NCBI GenBank assembly: GCA_021791445.1
Contig: JAJYWO010000018.1
Coordinates: 1-33,963 of the forward strand
Direction of reading: 5' to 3'
DNA from: a bacterium
GTDB lineage: Bacteria > Patescibacteriota > Minisyncoccia > UBA6257 > UBA9933
Length of the DNA: 33,963 nt
A program made the position numbers and the translations under genes. Of this stretch, positions 1 through 7,746 are shown piece by piece. The notes beneath the pieces are model-generated. The model was not told the origin of the DNA and made no database searches. It saw only the letters and a list, made by a program, of their open reading frames with translations. Every line of letters begins with the position of its first letter. The first letter of the stretch is position 1.

Positions 1-1
1 T

Positions 2-1558
2 GCTTATACCACTTGTGTTTTATTTGATCTTATAGATGAAGAAAAATCTCCAGTTGAAAAAGAATGGGAAGATTCGCATGAATTAATGTGGATTGATGAA
101 AAAAATCTTAATTATGACACACTATGTCATGCAGAAATGGATGATTGGGTTAAAAGATTAAACGGAGAAGGGGCATTTACGGAAGATGGAGCTCTTGTTA
201 ATTCCGGCGAATTTACCGGATTAAAATCCGGCGAAGCGCGGGAGAAAATGTCTGAGTGGTTGGAAAAAAATAAATTGGGCGCGAAAAAAATAAATTATAA
301 AATGCGCGATTGGGTTTTTGCCCGCCAAAGATATTGGGGTGAACCGTTTCCGCTTGTTTTTTGCGAACATTGCGCGGAAAAAATAAAAAGCGGAAAATAT
401 AAAAAAGGGGAATTTACGAAAGGAGAATTGTTAAATCTCGGCTGGATTCAAATTTATGAAAAAGATTTGCCGGTGAAATTGCCGAATGTCAAATCATACG
501 AGCCGTCGGGAACAGGCGAATCGCCTCTCGTGAACATTAAAAAATGGGTAAACGCGAAATGTTCGAAATGCAAAGGTTTGGCCAAAAGAGAAACAAACAC
601 AATGCCCCAGTGGGCCGGTTCCTGCTGGTATTACATCGGTTATTTGATAAAGAAGGGGAAAAAATATAATTGGGACAAAAAAGAAATCAAGAAATGGCTG
701 CCGGTTGATTTGTATGTCGGCGGAGTGGAACATGCCACGAGGCATTTGTTGTACGCCCGTTTTTGGCATAAGTTTTTATATGATATTAAACAAGTGTCAT
801 CAAAAGAGCCTTTTAATAAGTTAATGAATCAGGGTTTGATTTTGGCGGAAGACGGCAGAAAAATGTCCAAGCGCTGGGGGAACGTGGTTAATCCCGATGA
901 GATGATTAAGCAATTCGGCGCCGATTCTTTGCGTTTGTATGAAATGTTTATCGGACCATTCGCGCAGAGCGTGGCTTGGAATTTGGACGGAATCAGAGGA
1001 ATGAAAAGATTCCTTGATAGAATTTATAAATTTTATCAAAAATCCGAAATCCGATCCGCCAGTCGGCGGACGAAATCCGAAACAAATTCAAAATTAGAAC
1101 GGCTAATCCATCAAACAATAAAAAAAGTGACCGAAGATATTGAAAATTTCCGATTTAACACCGCCATTTCTAGTTTGATGATTTTATTCAATGAAATGGA
1201 AAAAAACTTTGGAACTTTGAAACTTTTAAACTTCGAAACTTTTCTCAAATTACTGGCTCCTTTCGCGCCGCATTTGACGGAAGAATTATATCAAAGTTTA
1301 AAAGCATCAAAGTTTAAAAGCATTCACCTTGAATCGTGGCCGGAATATGATGCGAAACTAATTAAAGAAGAAAATTTTGAATTAATTATTCAAATTAACG
1401 GAAAAGTAAAAGATAAAATCTCGGTTCAAACCGGCATTTCCCAAGAAGAAGCGGAAAAAGCCGCCTTGGCGGTGGAAAAAATAAAAAACGCCGTTGTTGG
1501 CGTGAAAATCCGAAAAATAATTTTCGTTCCGAATAAATTGATAAATATCGTGATATAG
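2..1558 (+). CDS. leuS: Leucyl-tRNA synthetase, 3' portion (5' end outside window)
   Basis: Frame is open from nt 2, upstream of the listed ATG at 86. Contains INSGEF-like VNSGEFTGLKS, RDWVFARQRYWGEPFP, LYVGGVEHATRHLLYARFWHKFLYD, KMSKRWGNVVNPDEMI and a C-terminal INGKVKDKI domain. Confidence 0.96.
   Translation, partial: AYTTCVLFDLIDEEKSPVEKEWEDSHELMWIDEKNLNYDTLCHAEMDDWVKRLNGEGAFTEDGALVNSGEFTGLKSGEAREKMSEWLEKNKLGAKKINYKMRDWVFARQRYWGEPFPLVFCEHCAEKIKSGKYKKGEFTKGELLNLGWIQIYEKDLPVKLPNVKSYEPSGTGESPLVNIKKWVNAKCSKCKGLAKRETNTMPQWAGSCWYYIGYLIKKGKKYNWDKKEIKKWLPVDLYVGGVEHATRHLLYARFWHKFLYDIKQVSSKEPFNKLMNQGLILAEDGRKMSKRWGNVVNPDEMIKQFGADSLRLYEMFIGPFAQSVAWNLDGIRGMKRFLDRIYKFYQKSEIRSASRRTKSETNSKLERLIHQTIKKVTEDIENFRFNTAISSLMILFNEMEKNFGTLKLLNFETFLKLLAPFAPHLTEELYQSLKASKFKSIHLESWPEYDAKLIKEENFELIIQINGKVKDKISVQTGISQEEAEKAALAVEKIKNAVVGVKIRKIIFVPNKLINIVI
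1055..1070. repeat. Palindrome TCCGCC-AGTC-GGCGGA inside leuS
   Basis: Read directly; encodes part of SEIRSASRRTKSE. Confidence 0.9.
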
Positions 1559-1559
1559 C

Positions 1560-2486
1560 ATGAAATACATTTTATTATTGGTTATTATCGGCGGAATAAT
1601 TTTCTTTATTTTTAGCGCGCCGAAATTTTTCAGCGATTACGATTTAAACAAAAATGCCGCCACATCAACAGCCGAGAAGGCGGTTAAAAAAAAAGATGAA
1701 AAAAAAATTTCATCGGCTCCGAAGGCGGTTATAAAAGCTGTTCCCCTAACCGCTAAAAAAGACGAAATTCCGGATTCAAGAATCCCATCCGGTTTTACGC
1801 GTGAACAACTTTCGCCTTATTTTGAAAAAGTGAGAATCGCTTCGGCGTCGTTCAGTTCGGGGTATAACCAGCCTTCAATAATCAGGCTTTATACGCGTTT
1901 GGATATAGGCGATTTACCAGTGAATATCACGGGTTGGCGCTTAAAAAGCAATCGTTCGGGATTTTTTATTCCCGGAGCGGTTGAAATTTACCGGCCGGAC
2001 GGCATAGGAGCAAATGAAGAAAAAGACATAATTTTGTCGTCAAACAATTACATCAATATTTACAGCGGCAAAAGCGCCATAAATAAAAATTTTCGCCTGA
2101 ACAAATGCGCGGGCTATTTGGAAAATTCTTTTGATTTCAATCCGTCTTTGCCTCAAAGCTGTCCGCAGGTGTACAGGTCGCGCTATGAAATTTCTTATCT
2201 TCCCGGCCAATGCCAGACATATGTTCTTTCTTTGGGCGGCTGTAAGGCGGTTGATTACAATTTTTACAATTCAACTTTATTGGGGAGCGACCAAGGCAAT
2301 ATGTGCCGCGCTTATTTGAACACTGTCGGCACATACGGCAATTGTTTTCAAAAATATTCACAGGATAAAGATTTTCTGTCTAATGAATGGAGAATTTGGG
2401 TAAATCAGGACATTTTGGATTCTCAGCACGACAGAATAAATCTTTGGGATAAGGACGGGCTTTTGGTCAGCGATTATGTTTACTAA
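1560..2486 (+). CDS. Membrane-anchored protein with possible lamin-tail-like (LTD) beta domain and Cys-containing insert
   Basis: N-terminal TM segment (YILLLVIIGGIIFFIFS), Lys-rich linker, then a beta-rich region ending NLWDKDGLLVSDYVY, typical of LTD-like ends. Start is 1 nt after the leuS stop. Confidence 0.55.
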   Translation: MKYILLLVIIGGIIFFIFSAPKFFSDYDLNKNAATSTAEKAVKKKDEKKISSAPKAVIKAVPLTAKKDEIPDSRIPSGFTREQLSPYFEKVRIASASFSSGYNQPSIIRLYTRLDIGDLPVNITGWRLKSNRSGFFIPGAVEIYRPDGIGANEEKDIILSSNNYINIYSGKSAINKNFRLNKCAGYLENSFDFNPSLPQSCPQVYRSRYEISYLPGQCQTYVLSLGGCKAVDYNFYNSTLLGSDQGNMCRAYLNTVGTYGNCFQKYSQDKDFLSNEWRIWVNQDILDSQHDRINLWDKDGLLVSDYVY

Positions 2487-3178
2487 AGATTTTTTAAAAT
2501 TTCTTTTACTGAATTTATCGGAATCGCCAAGCTGATATTTTCCGCGTCGGCAACCGCTACGGTGTTAATGCCGATAACTTCTCCTTTTGCGTTTATAAGC
2601 GGACCGCCGGAATTTCCCGGGTTGATTGCCGCGTCGGTTTGAATCATCTCTTTTAAAGTGTCTTTGCCGGGTTTTAGATCAGTTTCGGCTTTTATTTTGC
2701 GGTGCAAGCCGGAAACAATGCCTTCGGAAACAGTATTGGGAAAATTTCCCAACGGGCTGCCGAACGCCAAAATATTTTCTCCTAATTGAATTTTATCAGA
2801 ATTTCCGAGTTTAATAGCTTGAAATTTTGTGGTTTGTGGTTTGTAATTTGTAATTTTTAACACTGCAATATCATTGTGCGAAGAAATGTGAATAATCTCG
2901 GCTTTGTGTTTTTTGCCGTCGTTTGTGATTATCGTATAATCGGCATCGGGGTCTGCGACAATATGTTTGCTTGTTATAACAACGCCTTTTTTATCAACAA
3001 TAAATCCTGAACCGCCGCCGATTTCAATGTTGCCGTTGTTGGCAGCGATATTTTTCAGTTTTTTTCGGGCAGTTGGCGTAAGGATTTTTTTCGGAATTTT
3101 TTTTATATTTTCCGAAACAACAATAGACACCACGGCCGGCATCGCTTTTTTAATTATTTTTACAAAATTTTGAGCCAT
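2483..3178 (-). CDS. HtrA/DegP-like trypsin-fold serine protease, no PDZ domain
   Basis: Catalytic motifs TSKHIV (His), HNDIAVLKI (Asp), INPGNSGGPLINAKGEVIGIN (Ser). ORF ends after the protease domain. Confidence 0.9.
   Translation of the reverse strand: MAQNFVKIIKKAMPAVVSIVVSENIKKIPKKILTPTARKKLKNIAANNGNIEIGGGSGFIVDKKGVVITSKHIVADPDADYTIITNDGKKHKAEIIHISSHNDIAVLKITNYKPQTTKFQAIKLGNSDKIQLGENILAFGSPLGNFPNTVSEGIVSGLHRKIKAETDLKPGKDTLKEMIQTDAAINPGNSGGPLINAKGEVIGINTVAVADAENISLAIPINSVKEILKNL
2826..2860. repeat. Heptamer array (tttgtgg)2(tttgtaa)2tttttaa inside htrA-like gene
   Basis: Read directly; five 7-nt units in register. Confidence 0.9.
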
Positions 3179-3270
3179 TGGCGGAGGAGGTGAGATTCGA
3201 ACTCACGTGGGGCTTTCGCCCGCCAGCCGATTTCGAGTCGGTGCCGTTATGACCGCTTCGGTACTCCTCC
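3179..3270 (-). tRNA. tRNA-Ser (anticodon CGA), CCA encoded
   Basis: Reverse complement GGAGGAG TA CCGAAGC...CCGA CTCGAAA TCGG, long variable arm GGCGGGCGAAAGCCCC, T-arm GTGAG TTCGAAT CTCAC, acceptor CTCCTCC, G, CCA. Confidence 0.95.
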
Positions 3271-3427
3271 AATATGCGATATTTTATTATAGATATTAAG
3301 TTTTTCAGAGCAAACCGGATAGGGGTTATGACCGCTTCGGTACTCCTCCAATATGCGATATTTTATTATAGATATTAAGTTTTTCAGAGCAAACCGGATA
3401 GGGGTTATGACCGCTTCGGTACTCCTC
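3246..3427. repeat. 79-bp tandem repeat (2.3 copies) containing the 5' end of tRNA-Ser plus its promoter
   Basis: gttatgaccgcttcggtactcctc recurs at 3246, 3325 and 3404. Full 79-nt unit is repeated identically at 3246-3324 and 3325-3403. Confidence 0.97.
3286..3313 (-). promoter_or_regulatory. tRNA-Ser promoter (TTGCTC-16-TATAAT), duplicated 79 bp upstream
   Basis: Minus strand TTGCTC TGAAAAACTTAATATC TATAAT; predicted +1 is about 8 nt before the tRNA 5' end. Identical second copy at 3365-3392. Confidence 0.6.
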
Positions 3428-3511
3428 TAAATATTATGAAGTTTAAGAGTTTAAAAGTTTAAAAGCAAGTTTGGGGTTTACAAGTAAGTTTTATATTATA
3501 GAATATACGAT

Positions 3512-3949
3512 ATGGCTACCTTATCCGAATTAAAAAAACAGAGAAAACCCATTCATAATATAAATGTTAAACATGAAGCGAGTTTGACCGCGTTGGAAAA
3601 ATTCGCGATTGCGATTACCGATCGCATTGGCACAATGGGATTCTTTTTTATCATATTGATTTGGACTGGTTTGTGGCTTTTGTGGAATATGTACGTGCCG
3701 ATAAATTTGCGCTTTGATCCATTCCCCGCATTTGTTCTTTGGCTTTTTATTTCCAATATGCTGCAGCTTTTCTTTTTGCCGCTGATTATGATAAGCCAGA
3801 ATCTTCAAGAGCGGCACGCCGAAATGAGGGCGGAAAACGATTTTGAAATCAATTTGAAAGCTGAAAAGGAAATTGAAACGATTTTGGAAAATCTTGAAAA
3901 ACAAGAGGCGATGGTCGCCAAAATTTTGGAGAAATTGGAGAATAAATAA
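3512..3949 (+). CDS. DUF1003 family membrane protein
   Basis: ALEKFAIAITDRIGTMGFFFIILIWTGLWLLWN...FDPFPAFVLWLFISNMLQLFFLPLIMISQNLQ followed by coiled coil. Confidence 0.85.
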   Translation: MATLSELKKQRKPIHNINVKHEASLTALEKFAIAITDRIGTMGFFFIILIWTGLWLLWNMYVPINLRFDPFPAFVLWLFISNMLQLFFLPLIMISQNLQERHAEMRAENDFEINLKAEKEIETILENLEKQEAMVAKILEKLENK

Positions 3950-3951
3950 TG

Positions 3952-4026
3952 TGGTGCGCGCTGAGGGGATCGAACCCCCGACCCTCTCGGTGTAAACGAG
4001 ATGCTCTGCCACTGAGCTAAGCGCGC
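3952..4026 (-). tRNA. tRNA-Val (anticodon TAC), CCA encoded
   Basis: GCGCGCT TA GCTC...GAGC A TCTCG TTTACAC CGAGA GGGTC GGGGG TTCGATC CCCTC AGCGCGC A CCA. Confidence 0.95.
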
Positions 4027-4033
4027 GGAAAAG

Positions 4034-4107
4034 TGCGCCTGCCTGGACTCGAACCAGGGACCCTCGAGGTATAAGCTCGATGCTCTAACCAGCTGAGCTA
4101 CAGGCGC
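4034..4107 (-). tRNA. tRNA-Ile (anticodon TAT), no encoded CCA
   Basis: GCGCCTG TA GCTC AGCTGGTTA GAGC A TCGAG CTTATAC CTCGA GGGTC CCTGG TTCGAGT CCAGG CAGGCGC A. Loop CTTATAC gives anticodon UAU. Confidence 0.93.
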
Positions 4108-4111
4108 ATAA

Positions 4112-5950
4112 TCACTTTATTTCAACAGGTTTAAGTTTGAAGGTTTTTATCAGATTGTCAAATTCCTCGCGCTCAATGGTTTCTTTTTCAATCAGTTTTT
4201 GAGCGATGGCGTCCAGAACTTTTTTGCGCGAAGCGATTATTTTTTCCGCGGCAACATAAGCCCTATTGATGAAATTTTTCACCTCTTCGTCTATTTGCTT
4301 CGCCACTTCTTCGGAATAATTTTTCTCGGTTGTTATTTCCCGGCCGAGGAAAACCATTTCTTCGGTTTTGCCGAAAGTGATGGGGCCGAGTTTTTCGCTC
4401 ATTCCGTATTTGGTGATGAGTTTGCGCGTGAGCGAAGAGGCGCTTTGCAAATCGCTGGAAGCGCCGGTGGAAACGTCGCCGAACACAAATTTTTCGGCGA
4501 TATATCCGCCGAGCATCATCGCCAAATCGGTCATAAATTGGGATTTTGTGCGAAGGTATGTTTCTTCGGTCGGGAGTTTTAAGGTGTAGCCGCCGGCTCT
4601 GCCGCGGGCGACAATGGAAACTTTATGCACCGGATCCGCGTTTTTCAGCGAAGCCGCGACCAAAGCGTGGCCGGCTTCGTGATAAGCGGTGGTTTCTTTT
4701 TCTTTTTTGGAAAAGACGCGGCTGCGGCGTTCCGGGCCGAGCAAAACTTTTTCAACGGATTCAAAAATATCGATTTGCGATATCTCTTTTTGATTTTTTC
4801 TGGCGGCCCAAAGCGCGGCTTCGTTTAATAAATTCGCCAAATCAGCTCCGGAAAAGCCCGGGGTTCGTTCGGCTATTTTTCTCAAATCAACGTCTTTCGT
4901 CAGCATTTTTCCCCTGGCGTGAATTTTCAAAATTTCCTCGCGGTCGTTAATGTCCGGCAAATCTAGAATAACGCGGCGGTCAAAGCGTCCCGGCCGCAAA
5001 AGCGCGGTGTCCAAAACATCCGGCCTGTTCGTTGCCGCAATGACAATCCGTTTATCGTTTTTTTCAAATCCGTCCATTTCCACGAGAATCTGGTTTAAGG
5101 TTTGTTCTCTTTCGTCGTGTCCGCCGCCGAGTCCGGCTCCGCGCTCGCGACCTACAGCATCTATTTCATCAATGAAGATAATCGCTCGTCCGGCTTTTTT
5201 GGCGGTGTCAAAGAGATCGCGGACGCGCGAAGCGCCGACTCCGACAAACATTTCCACGAATTCGGAACCGGAAATGTGGAAAAACGGCACATTGGCTTCG
5301 CCGGCAACCGCGCGCGCGAGCAAAGTTTTTCCCGTGCCCGGGGCGCCGTAAAGCAAAACACCGCGCGGAATTTTCGCGCCAATATCAAGATATTTTTTCG
5401 GGTTTTTCAAAAAATCCACCACCTCCATCAATTCTTGTTTGGCTTCTTTGAGGCCGGCAACATCGTTGAAAGTGATGCGATCTTTGAATTGGGTGAAAAG
5501 TTTGACATTGGCTTTGCCGAAAGTCATCGCTTGGCTCATCCCGCGTCCGGCTTGGCGAAACATCATCCATAAAAACCAGCCGATAATCAGAAGCGGCAAA
5601 AGAGAGGGGATTAAAATACTTGCCCAGTATTTCCAGCCGGATTCTTCTTTAACTTCTATTTTTATTTTTTTAAGAGCGTTCGCGTCAACGCCGAAATTTT
5701 TCAAAGTTTCGGACAAACTGGATTCAAATTCTTTTTTGGCAATCGCTTTTTCGTTATTCGCCAGTTCAATATCAAGATTATTCGCGCTTACGATAATTTT
5801 AGAAACTTCGTTGGAATTTATTTTTGTCGCCAGTTGGTCAAGGCTCAAGACCTGCGCTTTTTTCTGTTCGCTGTAAAAAGACGAAAAAAGAAACGCTATT
5901 AAAAGAAGCGTAATAATCGCCCAGAAGATATTTTTGGAAAAGTTTTTCAT
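4112..5950 (-). CDS. ftsH: ATP-dependent zinc metalloprotease FtsH
   Basis: Two N-terminal TM segments, [32 protein letters not shown] region [25 protein letters not shown] zinc motif. Confidence 0.98.
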   Translation of the reverse strand: MKNFSKNIFWAIITLLLIAFLFSSFYSEQKKAQVLSLDQLATKINSNEVSKIIVSANNLDIELANNEKAIAKKEFESSLSETLKNFGVDANALKKIKIEVKEESGWKYWASILIPSLLPLLIIGWFLWMMFRQAGRGMSQAMTFGKANVKLFTQFKDRITFNDVAGLKEAKQELMEVVDFLKNPKKYLDIGAKIPRGVLLYGAPGTGKTLLARAVAGEANVPFFHISGSEFVEMFVGVGASRVRDLFDTAKKAGRAIIFIDEIDAVGRERGAGLGGGHDEREQTLNQILVEMDGFEKNDKRIVIAATNRPDVLDTALLRPGRFDRRVILDLPDINDREEILKIHARGKMLTKDVDLRKIAERTPGFSGADLANLLNEAALWAARKNQKEISQIDIFESVEKVLLGPERRSRVFSKKEKETTAYHEAGHALVAASLKNADPVHKVSIVARGRAGGYTLKLPTEETYLRTKSQFMTDLAMMLGGYIAEKFVFGDVSTGASSDLQSASSLTRKLITKYGMSEKLGPITFGKTEEMVFLGREITTEKNYSEEVAKQIDEEVKNFINRAYVAAEKIIASRKKVLDAIAQKLIEKETIEREEFDNLIKTFKLKPVEIK

Positions 5951-5990
5951 TTATTTAATTATATTTAGTTTTTAATCGCCGTCAAATTTC

Positions 5991-6024
5991 AAAAAAGTAA
6001 TCCCCTGCTTTGCGGGCAGGGGAT
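5991..6024 (-). terminator. Intrinsic terminator downstream of the 95-aa ORF
   Basis: ATCCCCTGC CCGCAAA GCAGGGGAT followed by TACTTTTTT on the minus strand. Confidence 0.85.
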
Positions 6025-6048
6025 AGTTGTTTGGGGGCGAGGGGATTT

Positions 6049-6336
6049 TTACGCTATTGCCGGAATTGTTTGTGCATCGACACTTAAGCCGATGTTGAGC
6101 TCTCCTATGCTGAGTGCGAGATCTGAGGTTTCCTCAGGGCAACAAGGATTATTTGCTGTAACAGTAATGCCGCCCATTGCGTTTTTGCGCACTCTTCCGC
6201 CGTTATCTTTTACAAATGAACGGACGTTGCGCATTATTCCCATAGGAACCTCCGGGAAGATTATTTTTAAGGTTTTTTTATCTACTTCTACATGGCCGAC
6301 TACCATCATTTTATCGTTTTTCTTCTTTTTGCCCAT
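6049..6336 (-). CDS. Small orphan protein (95 aa)
   Basis: Strong Shine-Dalgarno (GGAGGATTTGATTT-ATG) and a strong downstream terminator; no recognised family. Confidence 0.7.
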   Translation of the reverse strand: MGKKKKNDKMMVVGHVEVDKKTLKIIFPEVPMGIMRNVRSFVKDNGGRVRKNAMGGITVTANNPCCPEETSDLALSIGELNIGLSVDAQTIPAIA

Positions 6337-6423
6337 AAATCAAATCCTCCGAAATAAAAATTTGGTTAAAGGTTTATACATTCGCCCCCTCTACTTTATA
6401 TTTAAAAGAACAAAATTGATACA

Positions 6424-6498
6424 GCTTCCCTTTTTGTCAAAAAAGGCCATGGCAACGGGAAAGACGTCTGACAACGCCAGCCCATCTGGCAAGGAAGC
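6424..6498. other. Putative structured RNA element (three-way-junction-like) between rpsA and the 95-aa ORF
   Basis: Nested complementarity: GCTTCC/GGAAGC (6424-6429/6493-6498), TTGTCA/TGACAA (6434-6439/6469-6474), GCCAG/CTGGC (6476-6480/6486-6490). GC-rich island in an AT-rich spacer. Confidence 0.4.
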
Positions 6499-6556
6499 CG
6501 TATTTTATAAATATAAAACAAATACGCAAAAAAGCAATAGTTTGCCTGTGGAAAAC

Positions 6557-7684
6557 TTATTCTTCTTTTTTCAATTTAAGGAGTATTCTTTTTTCTTGCG
6601 GCTTTAACGAAGAAACGACGAATGTGTATTCTTTATTCGGTTCAATTTGTTTTTTCATTTCTTCCAAGCCGCCGAATTCGGAAACGTGAATCGCGCCTTG
6701 CAAATCGTTTTCAAGGTTCACCAAAGCGCCGAATGGGTTGAATTTGCCGACAACACCTTTGATTTCCTGTCCTTCTTTCAATTTTTCTTCAATCTTTTCC
6801 CATGGGTCCGCTTTTAGCGTTTTGAGCGAAAGATTAACCTGACTGTCTTTGATTTCAACAATTTTCACCTTTACGGTGTCGTCAATTTTAACAATATCTT
6901 TCAAATTTTCTATTATCTTGTGGTCGAATTCGGAGATATGAATGAATCCTTCGATAGACGGATTATCCACGAATCTCACAAACGCGCCGAAATCGGCGAT
7001 GCCGGAAATAATTCCTTCAATAATGTCGCCGGCTTTGTAATTTTCAAGCAATTTTTTAATGTCTTCCTCTTCGCCGGCTTTTTCGGAAATAATTAACTTA
7101 TTGGTGCGGGGATTGAGGTCGATAATTTTCACTTTCAATTCTTGATTTACCAATTTTCTCAATTCTTTAAGGATTTCGTTTCTTTGGTTGGTTTCATCCG
7201 TTTGGCCGGTTTTCGTTTCAATTCTCGGATAATTTTTATTGCTTAATTGGGAAACCGGCAAAAAGGCTTTAATGTCGTTGATGTTGGCGACCAAGCCGCC
7301 GGTGTTGGCACCGATGATTTTTATCGTCAGGACCTCGTCGTTTTCCACAATATTCTTCAATTCCTGCCAGCCTTTTTGTTTGTGGGCGTCGGCCAGAGAA
7401 AGTTCGATAAAACCTTCTTCATTTTCCGGCGAAGAAACTTTGGCGCTGGTTTTTTCGCCTTTTTTGAGATTTTTCAAAACGTCTTTCGCGTTGCTCAATT
7501 CGGCGCCGAAAACAACGCCAGTGCCGAATTTGCCCAAATCAAAATAAGCCGCTTTCGGAGTTTTTTTCAAATATTCGGCTTCAACCAAATCGCCTTCTTT
7601 CAAAAACGAAACAAGTTCCGGTTCGTTTTTGATGATCTGCGTCAAGGCGTCCAATTTGTCGTTTGTCGTTTGGGTTGTTATCAT
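6557..7684 (-). CDS. rpsA: S1-domain RNA-binding protein (30S ribosomal protein S1-like), four S1 repeats
   Basis: Repeated S1 motifs: GDLVEAEYLKKTPKAAYFDLG, LKVKIIDLNPRTNKLIIS, GDIIEGIISGIADFGAFVRF...GFIHISE, GQEIKGVVGKFNPFGALVNLE...GAIHVSE. Confidence 0.9.
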   Translation of the reverse strand: MITTQTTNDKLDALTQIIKNEPELVSFLKEGDLVEAEYLKKTPKAAYFDLGKFGTGVVFGAELSNAKDVLKNLKKGEKTSAKVSSPENEEGFIELSLADAHKQKGWQELKNIVENDEVLTIKIIGANTGGLVANINDIKAFLPVSQLSNKNYPRIETKTGQTDETNQRNEILKELRKLVNQELKVKIIDLNPRTNKLIISEKAGEEEDIKKLLENYKAGDIIEGIISGIADFGAFVRFVDNPSIEGFIHISEFDHKIIENLKDIVKIDDTVKVKIVEIKDSQVNLSLKTLKADPWEKIEEKLKEGQEIKGVVGKFNPFGALVNLENDLQGAIHVSEFGGLEEMKKQIEPNKEYTFVVSSLKPQEKRILLKLKKEE

Positions 7685-7746
7685 AATTGAAAAATAATAT
7701 ATGAACGCGTATTGAAAATCAAGAGCGATGGTGATATTATAATTTT

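Noticed and set aside
494-769. Antisense ORFs over housekeeping genes (for example 494-769 minus, 4199-4582 plus, 5102-5572 plus, 22779-23675 plus, 9656-10174 minus, 12989-13594 minus)
   Set aside because: They overlap well-supported conserved genes on the other strand, show the Phe-rich or low-complexity composition expected of shadow frames, and have no family signature or start signals.
3246-3427. Possible CRISPR array (regular 79-nt repeats)
   Set aside because: Whole 79-nt units are identical with no unique spacers; the repeated sequence is the tRNA-Ser 5' end plus promoter.
3530-4012. 160-aa minus-strand ORF over DUF1003 and tRNA-Val
   Set aside because: Its N-terminus is translated tRNA sequence (MAEHLVYTERVGGSIPSARTT), a common false ORF.
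4112-4114. Alternative genetic code (UGA as Gly, as in some CPR lineages)
   Set aside because: ftsH ends naturally at TGA, and the housekeeping frames read through the window without needing internal TGA as sense.
6547-6555. DnaA box / oriC near TGTGGAAAA, or oriC near rpmH
   Set aside because: Only a single imperfect 9-mer; no cluster of TTATCCACA boxes and no dnaA in the window despite rpmH-rnpA-yidC-jag.
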